NCBI RefSeq assembly: GCF_030272895.1
Contig: NZ_JALRNF010000028.1
Coordinates: 1-64,000 of the forward strand
Length of the DNA: 64,000 nucleotides
Direction: 5' to 3'
Source of the DNA: Pseudomonas sp. BGr12
GTDB lineage: Bacteria; Pseudomonadota; Gammaproteobacteria; Pseudomonadales; Pseudomonadaceae
The notes under the pieces are model-generated. The model saw only the letters and a list, made by a program, of their open reading frames with translations, had not been told where the DNA came from and made no database searches. This document shows positions 36,205-45,558 of this stretch, piece by piece; position 1 is the stretch's first letter; each line of letters opens with the position of its first letter. Made by a program: the position numbers and the translations under genes.

Positions 36205-37109
36205 TGCCTGCGACCGCCGGCCGGTTGTTCCCTCGCCACGGTCAGGAACGGGTCGACCAGCGCCGGGCGAGCCGTGCCCCGGCGCCAGGCCAGGCCGACG
36301 TCGAGGGTCTGGTTCAGGTCGGCCAGCGGCCGTGCTTCGATGATGTCACCTTCCAGCGACCAGGGGCGGTAGGTCATGTCGGGCTGGATCGACACCCCCA
36401 GGCCTGCCGCCACCAGGCTGCGCACCGCTTCGGTGGAGGCGGTGCGCAGGCTGATATTGGCCTGTAGCCCGGCGTCGGCCCAGATGCGCCGGGCATTGTC
36501 TTCCATCTCGTCGACATTGAGCTGGATCAGCGGCTCCTCGGCCACCTCGGCGAGGCTGATGCTGTCGCGCTCCAGCAGCGGGTGCTGGGCCGGCAGCCAG
36601 AGGCGGTGGGGCGAGTGGGTGAGGACTTCGGTCTGCAGGGCCAGGCGGTCCTCCAGGTTGGAGAGGATCAGTACGCCGACGTCGATCTCGCCGCTGACCA
36701 ACAGGTGTTCGATGTAGGGGCGTTCGTCTTCGGTGACGCGAATCTCGACATTGGGGTAGGCGCGCTGGAAGCGGGTCAACAGGTCGGCCAGGTAGTAGCC
36801 GGCGACCAGGCTGGTCACGCCGATGGTCAACTGCCCGGCGATCTGGTCGGTGCTCTGCTGCAGGCTGCGCTTGGCGTTGTCGACGGTGGCCAGGATCAGG
36901 TGCGCCTGGCGCAGGAACTGATGGCCCTGGTGGGTCAGGGTCATGCCCTTGGCGTGGCGGTTGAAAAGGCTGACGCCAATTTCCTGTTCAAGCTGCTGGA
37001 TGGCCAGGGTGAGGGTCGACTGGGAAATGAACACGGCCTGGGCGGCAGCGGAAATCGAGCCGGTTTCGGCGACGGCGATGAAGTGCCGGATCTGGCGCAG
37101 GGTCATCAT
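36195..37109 (-). CDS. LysR-family transcriptional regulator
   Basis: A 304-residue regulator. The N-terminal winged helix-turn-helix is at residues 1-60 (LRQIRHFIAVAETGSISAAAQAVFISQSTLTLAIQQLE, in parts), followed by a linker helix and a two-lobed ligand domain (from about residue 90). It lies on the same strand as, and directly upstream of, the ALDH paralogue and the transporter operon, which makes that cluster its probable target. The inducer is not evident. It is divergent from the DUF533 gene across 196 bp. Confidence 0.92.
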   Translation of the reverse strand: MMTLRQIRHFIAVAETGSISAAAQAVFISQSTLTLAIQQLEQEIGVSLFNRHAKGMTLTHQGHQFLRQAHLILATVDNAKRSLQQSTDQIAGQLTIGVTSLVAGYYLADLLTRFQRAYPNVEIRVTEDERPYIEHLLVSGEIDVGVLILSNLEDRLALQTEVLTHSPHRLWLPAQHPLLERDSISLAEVAEEPLIQLNVDEMEDNARRIWADAGLQANISLRTASTEAVRSLVAAGLGVSIQPDMTYRPWSLEGDIIEARPLADLNQTLDVGLAWRRGTARPALVDPFLTVAREQPAGGRRHSI

Positions 37110-37184
37110 GAGGGAGGCTTCGTATTGATTTTATCGTTTGATGGAAGTGTATATCTTATTTTTCGATGGTGATGTGCTGCCCAC

Positions 37185-37210
37185 ATCGCGGGGCAAGCCC
37201 GCTCCCACAG
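37185..37210. repeat. Single REP element
   Basis: One REP core (ATCGCGGGGCAAGCCCGCTCC) without a facing partner, in the divergent gap between the LysR and DUF533 genes. Confidence 0.8.
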
Positions 37211-37305
37211 GGGGATCTGGAAATGTTGTGACAAGATTGCGCCAGGCCGGGGCGGCGAGGAGGGCTTATTCTTGGCGTTCATTTCCCGCACCGTGGAGAC
37301 ACGCG

Positions 37306-38001
37306 ATGAATACCCGTGGTTTGCTCGACCAGTTGCTCAAGTCCGGCCAGGAGCTGTTGCAGAACCCGTCCGGCAAGGCTTCCGCTGGCAAGTCCGGTGG
37401 CAGCGGTGGCCTGGGCAGCCTGCTCTCCGGTGCCGGCGGCGGCGCCCTCGCAGCCGGGGTCATGGGGTTGCTGATGAGCAGCAAGAAGGCCCGCAAATAT
37501 GGTGGCAAGGCAGTGACCTATGGCGGCCTGGCGGCGCTCGGGGTGCTTGCCTACAAGGCCTATGGCAACTGGCAGGCCAAGCAGGGCGCGGCTGCCCGGG
37601 GCGAGCCGCAGACCCTCGACCGCCTGCCGCCGGCCCAGGTCGAACAACACAGCCAGGCCATCCTCAAGGCCCTGGTGGCAGCGGCCAAGTCCGATGGTCA
37701 TGTCGATGAGCGCGAGCGGGCCCTGATCGAGGGCGAATTCGTCAAGCTGTCCAATAACGACCAGGAGTTGCAGCACTGGCTGCACGACGAGCTCAACAAG
37801 CCCCTGGACCCTGCCGATGTGGCGCGCGCTGCCCGCTCCCCGGAAATGGCGGCCGAAATGTACATCGCCAGCGTCATGCTGGTGGATGAGGAGCATTTCA
37901 TGGAGCGCGCCTACCTGGACGAGCTGGCCCGTCAGCTCAAGCTCGATCCGGCCCTCAAGGTCGAACTGGAAAACCAGGTGAAGCAGGCGACCGGTCAATA
38001 A
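37306..38001 (+). CDS. DUF533 / TerB-like protein
   Basis: A 231-residue protein. Residues 1-30 are polar, 25-75 are rich in glycine and alanine with one possible membrane segment (LLSGAGGGALAAGVMGLLMSS), and the second half (from about residue 105) is an all-helical TerB-like domain with acidic metal-site residues (KSDGHVDERERALIEGEF). DUF533 proteins are inner-membrane-associated and of unknown role. The ATG at 37306 has GGAGA upstream. It appears to be a single gene. Confidence 0.82.
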   Translation: MNTRGLLDQLLKSGQELLQNPSGKASAGKSGGSGGLGSLLSGAGGGALAAGVMGLLMSSKKARKYGGKAVTYGGLAALGVLAYKAYGNWQAKQGAAARGEPQTLDRLPPAQVEQHSQAILKALVAAAKSDGHVDERERALIEGEFVKLSNNDQELQHWLHDELNKPLDPADVARAARSPEMAAEMYIASVMLVDEEHFMERAYLDELARQLKLDPALKVELENQVKQATGQ

Positions 38002-38082
38002 TTACGGGCTAATTGCCAGCAGGGTGTGAAGCCGTTCCGGTTCTGCCCGAAAGTCAGCCGCAAAAGCGCGTGGCGCCTGGGC

Positions 38083-38088
38083 TATACT
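38083..38088 (+). promoter_or_regulatory. Candidate -10 box of the wsp promoter
   Basis: TATACT lies 43 bases before the wspA GTG start. No convincing -35 box is seen at 16-18 bases upstream. Confidence 0.45.
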
Positions 38089-38130
38089 TCGCCCATTTTT
38101 CTGCGCGCGTAGAACACTTGGGGGCTGACT

Positions 38131-39753
38131 GTGAAAAACTGGACCTTGCGCCAACGGATTCTGGCGAGCTTCGCCGTGATCATCGCCATCATGCTGCTGA
38201 TGGTGGTCGCCGCCTATTCACGGCTGGTGACAATCGAGTCCGGCGAGGAAGCGGTGCGCACCAACAGCATCCCCGGGGTCTACTACAGCTCGATGATCCG
38301 CAGCGCCTGGGTCGACAGTTATGTGGCGACCCAGCAACTGGTGGGCTTGAGCAACCACCGCGAGATCACCGCGACCGACCTTGATCAGTACAAGGGCTTC
38401 GAGGAACGTCTCAAGCAGCACATGGCCAGTTACCAGGCCACTATCCAGGATGCCGACGACCAGGCCAGTTTCAATGAGTTCGGTCGCCTTGAAGACGACT
38501 ACATGAAGTCCATCGACACGGTGCTCGAAGCCTACCGCCGCAAGGACTACGTCGAAGCCCAGCGGCTGATCAGCGAAGTCCTGACCCCGGCCTGGATCAC
38601 CGGCCGCAAGCACCTGAACGGCGTGATCGAGCGCAACCGGCAGTCGGCCGAAGAAGCGGCGGAGTCGATTGTCGGCGCCGTGGTCGCTGCCAAGATCAGC
38701 ATGATCATTTCCCTGGTCCTGGCGGTCATCGCCGCGGCCATCTGCGGCTTGCTGCTGATGCGCGCCATCACTGCACCGATGCAGCGCATCGTCCAGGCCC
38801 TGGACAAACTTCGCAGCGGCGACCTGAGCGTGCGCATGAACCTGGACCGCAAGGACGAGTTCGGCGCCGTCGAAACCGGCTTCAACGACATGATGGGCGA
38901 GCTGACCAACCTGGTGTCCCAGGCCCAGCGCTCCTCGGTGCAGGTCACCACCTCGGTGACCGAGATCGCCGCCACCTCCAAGCAACAACAGGCCACCGCC
39001 ACCGAGACGGCGGCCACCACCACGGAAATCGGCGCCACCTCGCGGGAAATCGCCGCCACCTCCCGTGACCTGGTGCGGACCATGACCGAGGTCACCTCGG
39101 CCGCCGACCAGGCCTCGATCCTCGCCGGATCCGGCCAGCAGGGCCTGGCGCGCATGGAAGAGACCATGCACCAGGTGATGGGCGCTGCCGATCTGGTCAA
39201 CAACAAGCTGGCGATCCTCAACGAGAAGGCCGGCAACATCAACCAGGTGGTGGTGACCATCGTCAAGGTCGCCGACCAGACCAACCTGCTGTCGCTCAAT
39301 GCTGCCATCGAGGCGGAAAAGGCCGGCGAATATGGTCGCGGCTTTGCCGTGGTGGCCACCGAGGTGCGTCGCCTGGCCGACCAGACTGCCGTGGCCACCT
39401 ACGACATCGAGCAGATGGTCCGCGAGATCCAGTCGGCGGTCTCGGCCGGGGTCATGGGCATGGACAAGTTCTCCGAAGAAGTGCGCCGCGGCATGTTCGA
39501 GGTGCAGCAGGTGGGCGAGCAACTGAGCCAGATCATCCATCAGGTCCAGGCCCTGGCGCCGCGGGTGCTGATGGTCAACGAGGGCATGCAGGCCCAGGCC
39601 ACCGGCGCCGAACAGATCAACCACGCCCTGGCGCAACTGGGTGATGCCAGCAGCCAGACCGTGGAGTCGCTGCGCCAGGCCAGTTTTGCCATCGACGAGT
39701 TGAGCCAGGTCGCTGCCGGACTGCGTGGCGGTGTCTCGCGGTTCAAAGTCTGA
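38131..39753 (+). CDS. wspA: Surface-sensing chemoreceptor WspA
   Basis: A 540-residue methyl-accepting receptor. TM1 covers residues about 13-30, the periplasmic helical sensor 31-188, TM2 189-210, HAMP 211-263, then a long cytoplasmic coiled coil with methylation regions and the signalling tip ([20 protein letters not shown] near residue 385). In the Wsp system it senses surface contact or envelope stress and activates WspE. The GTG start at 38131 has GGGG upstream. First gene of an operon in the canonical A-B-C-D-E-F-R order. Confidence 0.95.
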   Translation: MKNWTLRQRILASFAVIIAIMLLMVVAAYSRLVTIESGEEAVRTNSIPGVYYSSMIRSAWVDSYVATQQLVGLSNHREITATDLDQYKGFEERLKQHMASYQATIQDADDQASFNEFGRLEDDYMKSIDTVLEAYRRKDYVEAQRLISEVLTPAWITGRKHLNGVIERNRQSAEEAAESIVGAVVAAKISMIISLVLAVIAAAICGLLLMRAITAPMQRIVQALDKLRSGDLSVRMNLDRKDEFGAVETGFNDMMGELTNLVSQAQRSSVQVTTSVTEIAATSKQQQATATETAATTTEIGATSREIAATSRDLVRTMTEVTSAADQASILAGSGQQGLARMEETMHQVMGAADLVNNKLAILNEKAGNINQVVVTIVKVADQTNLLSLNAAIEAEKAGEYGRGFAVVATEVRRLADQTAVATYDIEQMVREIQSAVSAGVMGMDKFSEEVRRGMFEVQQVGEQLSQIIHQVQALAPRVLMVNEGMQAQATGAEQINHALAQLGDASSQTVESLRQASFAIDELSQVAAGLRGGVSRFKV

Positions 39754-39760
39754 TCCGCCG

Positions 39761-40294
39761 ATGAACGACCTTCTGTTTCGCCGTCGCCAGCAGGCGAGCG
39801 ACCACGGCACGCTGTACCTGCTGTTCAGGATTGCCGAGCAGCGTTTCGCCCTCGATGCCCATGAGGTCGCCGAAGTCCTGCCGCGCCTGCCGCTCAAGCC
39901 CATCGCCCAGACGCCTGCCTGGGTGGCCGGGGTGCTGGCCCATCGCGCGGCACTGGTGCCGGTGATCGATGTGGGGGCCCTGAGTTTCGGCGTGCCGGCA
40001 CCTGTTCGCACCAGTACCCGCCTGGTGCTGGTGCACTACCGGGTCGATCCGCAGCGGCCGGAGCTGCTGCTGGGCTTGATTCTCGAACAGGCCACCCAGA
40101 CCCTGCGTTGCCAGCCCGACGAGTTCCAGCCCTATGGCCTGGATAACCAGCAGGCGCCCTACCTTGGGCCGGTGCGCGAGGATGCCGAGGGGCTGGTGCA
40201 GCGCATCCGCGTCCAGGACCTGCTCAGCGACGAGGTGCGGGCCTTGCTGTTTCCACTGCCTGACCAGGCCGGTGACGGGCTGGAGCAGCCATGA
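39761..40294 (+). CDS. wspB: CheW-like adaptor WspB
   Basis: A 177-residue CheW-domain scaffold that links WspA to the kinase WspE. The CheW fold is visible from LYLLFRIAEQRFALDAHEVAEVLPR, through VAGVLAHRAALVPVIDVGAL, to the C-terminal strand pair. The ATG lies 8 bp after wspA. The gene ends in an ATGA overlap with wspC, so translation is probably coupled. Confidence 0.93.
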   Translation: MNDLLFRRRQQASDHGTLYLLFRIAEQRFALDAHEVAEVLPRLPLKPIAQTPAWVAGVLAHRAALVPVIDVGALSFGVPAPVRTSTRLVLVHYRVDPQRPELLLGLILEQATQTLRCQPDEFQPYGLDNQQAPYLGPVREDAEGLVQRIRVQDLLSDEVRALLFPLPDQAGDGLEQP

Positions 40295-41559
40295 GCAGCG
40301 GACAGCGGTTTTTCCGCTTCTTGCAGGAACGCATCGGCCTGGATGTCGCCTCGGTCGGCGCTCCCATGGTCGAGCGCGCCTTGCGCCAGCGCTGTGCGGC
40401 GCTGGAGGCACGCGACCTGGATGACTACTGGCTGCATCTGCAGCAGTCGGGCCAGGAACAACAGGCGCTGATCGAAGCGGTGATCGTCCCGGAGACCTGG
40501 TTCTTCCGCTACCCGGAGTCCTTCACCGCCCTGGCGAGCCTTGCCGGCAAGCGCCTGGCGGAGCTTGCCGGGATGCGTCCCCTGCGGATCCTCAGCCTGC
40601 CATGCTCGACCGGCGAGGAGCCGTACTCCATCGCCATGGCCTTGCTGGACGCCGGCATTGCCGCGCAGGCCTTCCGGGTCGACGGCATCGACATCAGCCC
40701 CAATTCGGTCGCCCGGGCCGAGCAGGCCCTGTACGGGCGCAACTCCTTTCGTGGTACTCACCTGGATTTTCGCCAGCGCCATTTCGATGAGTCCGAGCAA
40801 GGCCACAGCCTCCATGAGCGGGTACGCCAGCAGGTCAACCTGCAGGTGGGCAATGTGCTGGATCCGGCGTTGAAAGCCCGGGAAGGCAGCTACGATTTTG
40901 TCTTTTGCCGCAACTTGCTGATCTATTTCGATGTACCCACCCAGCAGCGCGTGTTCGAGGTGCTCAAGCGCCTGATCCATGAGCAGGGCGTGCTGTTCAT
41001 CGGTCCGGCCGAGGGCAGCCTGCTGGCGCGCATGGGCATGCGCCCGCTGGGGATCGCCCAGTCGTTCGCCTACGTGCGCCAGGGGGAAGTGGAGCCTGCG
41101 CCTGTCAGCAAGCCCGCGGTTGCCCTGCCGCTGGCGCAAGCACCCGCGCCCGCCAGTCTGTCGCGTCCGATGGTGATCCCGGTGCGCAGGCCCAAGGCCG
41201 TCATGCCCAAGCGCGTCCCCCGGGCGCAGGTCGCCGACCCGAGCAGCGAATTGCTGGCACAGATTGCCCAGCTCGCCAACGCCGGCAGCAGCAGTGAAGC
41301 CCGGGCGGCGTGCTCGCGCTATCTGCAGCAGTATCCGCCCAGTGCCCAGGTGTTCTATTGGCAGGGGTTGCTCAGCGATACCGCTGGCGACAGCCAGGAC
41401 GCCATCAGTCAGTACCGCAAGGCGCTGTACCTGGATCCGCAGCACCACGAAGCGCTGGTACACCTGGCCATGTTGCTCGATTCCCAGGGTGACAGCGCCG
41501 GTGCCCGGCGTCTGCAGGAGCGCGCCGCGCGCCGGGCTGAGCGGGAGTCTGATCAATGA
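40291..41559 (+). CDS. wspC: CheR-type methyltransferase WspC with TPR tail
   Basis: A 422-residue SAM-dependent enzyme methylating glutamates of WspA. An N-terminal helical CheR_N region is followed by the methyltransferase domain (ETWFFRYPESF near residue 70, SLPCSTGEEPYSIAM near residue 105, FCRNLLIYFD near residue 205), a proline-rich linker near 270-310 and C-terminal TPR-like helices (about 325-415). It overlaps wspB and wspD by ATGA junctions. Confidence 0.94.
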   Translation: MSSGQRFFRFLQERIGLDVASVGAPMVERALRQRCAALEARDLDDYWLHLQQSGQEQQALIEAVIVPETWFFRYPESFTALASLAGKRLAELAGMRPLRILSLPCSTGEEPYSIAMALLDAGIAAQAFRVDGIDISPNSVARAEQALYGRNSFRGTHLDFRQRHFDESEQGHSLHERVRQQVNLQVGNVLDPALKAREGSYDFVFCRNLLIYFDVPTQQRVFEVLKRLIHEQGVLFIGPAEGSLLARMGMRPLGIAQSFAYVRQGEVEPAPVSKPAVALPLAQAPAPASLSRPMVIPVRRPKAVMPKRVPRAQVADPSSELLAQIAQLANAGSSSEARAACSRYLQQYPPSAQVFYWQGLLSDTAGDSQDAISQYRKALYLDPQHHEALVHLAMLLDSQGDSAGARRLQERAARRAERESDQ

Positions 41560-42218
41560 AGGGAGAGCACGACGTGCAGCTGGTTGCCTCTGATGCCGCC
41601 GCCATCGATGACTGCTGGAACCGTATCGGTGTGCAGGGCGACAAGAGTTGTCCGCTGCTGGTGGAGCATATCCATTGTCGCAACTGTTCGGTCTATGCCG
41701 CCGCAGCCACGCGCCTGCTGGACCGTTATTCGCTGTCCCAGGGCGTGCACGAGCAGGCCCTGGCGCAGGAGGAGGGCGGCGGTCGGTCGATGCTGCTGTT
41801 CCGCCTCGGCGAGGAGTGGCTGGCCCTGGCCACCCGTTGCCTGGTCGAAGTCGCCCCGTTGCAACCGGTGCATTCGTTGCCCCATCAGCGCTCGCGGGTA
41901 TTGCAGGGCGTCGCCAATGTCCGCGGGGCCCTGGTGCCGTGCCTGTCCATGGCTGACCTGCTGGGCCTGGAGGTGGCCGGTAATGGCGCTGCCTCGGCCC
42001 GGGTCATGCCGCGCATGCTGATCATCGCCGCCACCGGCGGGTCGGTGGTGGTGCGCGTGGATGAGGTCGATGGTATCCATGGCCTGGATCCGCAGCGGCT
42101 GCAGCAGGAACGTGCCGAAGCGCGTTTTACCGCTGCGGTACTGCAATGGCGTGGTCGCAGTGTGCGGGTGCTGGATGAAGAGCAAGTGCTGTCTGCCGTG
42201 AACCGGAGCCTGTCATGA
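41556..42218 (+). CDS. wspD: CheW-like adaptor WspD
   Basis: A 220-residue second adaptor. The CheW domain spans residues about 75-215 (MLLFRLGEEWLALATRCLVEV, NVRGALVPCLSM). In front of it is an extra N-terminal segment with cysteines at 20, 32, 41 and 44 and histidines at 38 and 40 (HIHCRNC), absent from ordinary CheW proteins and from WspB. WspD is needed for WspA clustering and signalling in known systems. The gene overlaps wspC and wspE by 4 bases each. Confidence 0.93.
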   Translation: MKGEHDVQLVASDAAAIDDCWNRIGVQGDKSCPLLVEHIHCRNCSVYAAAATRLLDRYSLSQGVHEQALAQEEGGGRSMLLFRLGEEWLALATRCLVEVAPLQPVHSLPHQRSRVLQGVANVRGALVPCLSMADLLGLEVAGNGAASARVMPRMLIIAATGGSVVVRVDEVDGIHGLDPQRLQQERAEARFTAAVLQWRGRSVRVLDEEQVLSAVNRSLS

Positions 42219-44497
42219 CCCCAGAGCAAATGCGCGATGCTTCATTGCTCGAACTGTTCAGCCTGGAGGCCGAGGCCCAGACCCAGGTCCTGAGTGCCGG
42301 CTTGCTGGCACTGGAGCGTAACCCGACCCAGGCCGACCAGCTGGAGGCCTGCATGCGTGCGGCCCACTCGCTCAAGGGCGCTGCGCGTATCGTTGGCGTC
42401 GATGCCGGGGTCAGCGTGGCCCATGTGATGGAAGACTGCCTGGTCGGCGCCCAGGAAGGGCGTCTGCTGCTGCGTGCCGAGCATATCGATACCTTGCTGC
42501 AGGGCACCGACCTGCTGATGCGGGTCGCCACCCCGGGGGATGCGAGCATCGAATCGGCGGTGCAGGCGTTCCTGGTGCAGATGGCTGCATTGCTCGATCC
42601 TGCCAGCGCGGTGAGTACCCCTGTGGCCGACCTGCCACCCCGCACAGTGCAAACGGTCGTGGCCCCCGCGCCGGCAGATCCGCTGGCCGAGCCTGCGGTA
42701 CTCGACGCCGACCCTGAACCCGCCCCGGTAGCCAAGGGCGCGCGTGGCGGCGAGCGGGTGCTGCGGGTCACCGCCGAACGCCTGAACAGCTTGCTCGACC
42801 TGTCGAGCAAGTCGCTGGTCGAAACCCAGCGCCTCAAGCCTTACCTGGCCACCCTGCAGCGCCTCAAGCGTCTGCATGGCCAGAGCGTTCGCGCACTGGA
42901 CGGCCTCAAGACCCAGCTCGAAGCCAGCGGCCAGAGCCCGGAAGTCCAGGAGGCCCTGGCCCAGGCCCAGCAACTACTGGGACAGACCCAGCAGATGCTG
43001 CTGCAACAGGCTGCCGACCTCGATGAATTCGGCTGGCAGGCCAGCCAGCGTGCGCAATTGCTCTATGACACGGCGCTGGCCTGCCGCATGCGTCCGTTTG
43101 CCGATGTACTGACCGGGCAGAGCCGCATGGTCCGCGACCTGGGGCGCAGCCTGGGCAAGCAGGTGAGCCTGGAGATCGAAGGCGAGAAGACCCAGGTCGA
43201 TCGCGATGTCCTGGAGAAACTCGAAGCGCCCCTGACCCACCTGCTGCGCAACGCCGTCGACCATGGCATCGAGCTGCCGGAACGGCGCTTGCTGGCCGGC
43301 AAGTCGCTGGAAGGGCAGATCCGCCTGCGTGCTTCGCACCAGGCCGGCCTGCTGGTACTGGAAATCAGCGACGATGGCGGCGGCGTCGACCTTGAACGCC
43401 TGCGCCAGAGCATCGTCGAGCGCCAGTTGTCACCGGCCCAGACCGTGGCGCAGATGAGCGAGGCCGAGCTGCTGACCTTCCTGTTCCTGCCGGGCTTCAG
43501 CCTGCGTGACCAGGTCACCGAGGTGTCCGGTCGCGGTGTCGGCCTGGATGCGGTCCAGCACATGGTTCGCGAGTTGCGCGGTTCGATCGAGTTGACCCAG
43601 ACCAGCGGCCAGGGCAGTTGCTTCCACCTGGAAGTGCCGCTGACGCTGTCGGTGGTGCGCAGCCTGGTGGTGGAAGTCGGTGCCGAGGCCTATGCCTTTC
43701 CCCTGGCGCATATCGAGCGCACCCTGGAGCTGCCGGCCGAGGCCATCGTGCAGATCGAGGGGCGCCAGCACTTCTGGCACGAAGGCCGGCATATTGGCCT
43801 GGTCGCGGCCAGCCAGTTGCTCAATCGACCGCCCAGCCAGGCCGACGGGCAGACCATCAAGGTGGTGGTGATTCGCGAGCGCGAGATGCTCTATGGCGTG
43901 GCGGTCGAACGCCTGGTCGGCGAGCGGGTGCTGGTGGTCATGCCGCTCGATGCGCGGCTGGGCAAGGTCCAGGACATTTCCGCCGGTGCCTTGCTCGATG
44001 ATGGCGCCGTGGTGCTGATCATCGATGTCGAAGACCTGTTGCGTTCGGTCGACAAGCTGCTCAGCACCGGCCGCCTGGAGCGCATCGAGCGGGGCATGCG
44101 CGGTGCCCGCGAGGCAGCCCGCAAGCGGGTGCTGGTGGTCGACGACTCGCTGACCGTACGCGAACTGCAACGCAAGCTGCTGAGCAATCGCGGTTACGAG
44201 GTGGCGGTGGCGGTCGATGGCATGGATGGCTGGAACGCCTTGCGCAGCGAGGACTTCGACCTGCTGATCACCGACATCGACATGCCGCGCATGGACGGTA
44301 TCGAACTGGTGACCTTGCTGCGCCGCGACAACCGCCTGCAGTCGCTGCCGGTCATGGTGGTTTCCTATAAGGACCGTGAAGAAGATCGCCGCCGTGGACT
44401 GGATGCCGGAGCCGACTACTATTTGGCAAAGGCCAGTTTCCACGATGATGCCTTGCTAGATGCCGTGGTCGAGTTGATCGGGGGAGCCCAGGGATGA
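42215..44497 (+). CDS. wspE: Hybrid CheA-type histidine kinase WspE
   Basis: A 760-residue kinase. The Hpt domain has phospho-histidine H51 (RAAHSLKGAARIVG), then come a proline/alanine-rich linker, dimerisation helices, the ATP-binding domain with LLRNAVDHGIE near residue 345 and SGRGVGLDAV, a CheW-like domain (about 470-600) and a C-terminal receiver with phospho-acceptor D687 (ITDIDMPRMDG). It phosphorylates WspR and WspF. Overlaps with wspD and wspF suggest fixed stoichiometry. Confidence 0.96.
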   Translation: MTPEQMRDASLLELFSLEAEAQTQVLSAGLLALERNPTQADQLEACMRAAHSLKGAARIVGVDAGVSVAHVMEDCLVGAQEGRLLLRAEHIDTLLQGTDLLMRVATPGDASIESAVQAFLVQMAALLDPASAVSTPVADLPPRTVQTVVAPAPADPLAEPAVLDADPEPAPVAKGARGGERVLRVTAERLNSLLDLSSKSLVETQRLKPYLATLQRLKRLHGQSVRALDGLKTQLEASGQSPEVQEALAQAQQLLGQTQQMLLQQAADLDEFGWQASQRAQLLYDTALACRMRPFADVLTGQSRMVRDLGRSLGKQVSLEIEGEKTQVDRDVLEKLEAPLTHLLRNAVDHGIELPERRLLAGKSLEGQIRLRASHQAGLLVLEISDDGGGVDLERLRQSIVERQLSPAQTVAQMSEAELLTFLFLPGFSLRDQVTEVSGRGVGLDAVQHMVRELRGSIELTQTSGQGSCFHLEVPLTLSVVRSLVVEVGAEAYAFPLAHIERTLELPAEAIVQIEGRQHFWHEGRHIGLVAASQLLNRPPSQADGQTIKVVVIREREMLYGVAVERLVGERVLVVMPLDARLGKVQDISAGALLDDGAVVLIIDVEDLLRSVDKLLSTGRLERIERGMRGAREAARKRVLVVDDSLTVRELQRKLLSNRGYEVAVAVDGMDGWNALRSEDFDLLITDIDMPRMDGIELVTLLRRDNRLQSLPVMVVSYKDREEDRRRGLDAGADYYLAKASFHDDALLDAVVELIGGAQG

Positions 44498-45507
44498 AGA
44501 TCGCTATCGTCAACGACATGCCCATGGCCGTGGAAGCCTTGCGTCGGGCGTTGGCCTTCGAGCCTGCGCACCAGGTGATCTGGGTGGCGGGTAACGGCGC
44601 CGAGGCGGTCAAGCTGTGTGCCGAGCAGACCCCCGACCTGATCCTGATGGACCTGATCATGCCGGTCATGGACGGGGTCGAGGCGACCCGGCGGATCATG
44701 GCCGAGACACCGTGCGCCATCGTCATCGTCACCGTGGACCGCCAGCAGAACGTCCACCGGGTGTTCGAGGCCATGGGCCATGGCGCCCTGGATGTGGTCG
44801 ACACCCCGGCCCTGGGCGCCGGTGATCCCAGGGAGGCGGCGGCGCCCTTGCTACGCAAGATCCTCAACATCGGCTGGTTGATTGGCCAGCAGCGCAGTAA
44901 TGCGCCGCGCCCCCTGGCCGCGCCGCTGCGTGAAGAAGTGCAGCGCCAGCGCCTGGTGGCCATCGGCTCCTCGGCCGGTGGCCCGGCGGCCCTGGAAGTG
45001 CTGCTCAAGGGCTTGCCGCGAGATTTTCCGGCGGCCATCGTGCTGGTCCAGCATGTCGACCAGGTCTTCGCCGCAGGGATGGCAGACTGGCTCAGCAGTG
45101 CCTCCGGGCTACCGGTGCGCCTGGCCTGTGAAGGCGAGGCGCCGCAGCCCGGCCAGGTCCTGCTGGCCGGCACCAACCACCACATCCGCCTGCTCAAGAG
45201 CGGCACCCTGGCCTACACCGCGGAGCCGGTGAACGAAATCTACCGGCCTTCGATCGACGTATTTTTTGAAAGCGTGGCCCGCTACTGGCGTGGCGACGCG
45301 GTTGGCGTGCTGTTGACCGGCATGGGCCGCGATGGCGCCCAGGGCCTGAAACTGATGCGCCAGCAGAACTTCCTGACCATTGCTCAGGACCAACACAGCA
45401 GCGCCGTTTACGGCATGCCCAAAGCGGCGGCGGCGATCGATGCGGCGGTGGAGATCCGCCCGCTGGAACGCATCGCTGCACGACTGATGGAAATTTTTCC
45501 GAAATGA
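44494..45507 (+). CDS. wspF: CheB-type methylesterase WspF
   Basis: A 337-residue protein with a receiver domain (phospho-acceptor D53 in LMDLIMPVMDG) and a methylesterase domain with S160 (GSSAGGPAA), H187 (VLVQHVDQ) and an aspartate in GMGRDGAQG near residue 275. It demethylates WspA and damps the pathway. Loss of WspF in other pseudomonads gives constitutive WspR activity and wrinkled colonies. The gene here is intact. Confidence 0.95.
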   Translation: MKIAIVNDMPMAVEALRRALAFEPAHQVIWVAGNGAEAVKLCAEQTPDLILMDLIMPVMDGVEATRRIMAETPCAIVIVTVDRQQNVHRVFEAMGHGALDVVDTPALGAGDPREAAAPLLRKILNIGWLIGQQRSNAPRPLAAPLREEVQRQRLVAIGSSAGGPAALEVLLKGLPRDFPAAIVLVQHVDQVFAAGMADWLSSASGLPVRLACEGEAPQPGQVLLAGTNHHIRLLKSGTLAYTAEPVNEIYRPSIDVFFESVARYWRGDAVGVLLTGMGRDGAQGLKLMRQQNFLTIAQDQHSSAVYGMPKAAAAIDAAVEIRPLERIAARLMEIFPK

Positions 45508-45558
45508 CGATATGTATTGAGCCACGCCGGTCCGCCGGCAGTGACCAGGTGACAGCGC

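Noticed and set aside
38218..40011. Long antisense frame rich in glycine, histidine and aspartate over wspA-wspB
   Set aside because: The G/H/D repeats are the reverse reading of the alanine/threonine-rich WspA coiled coil, not a calcium-binding repeat protein.
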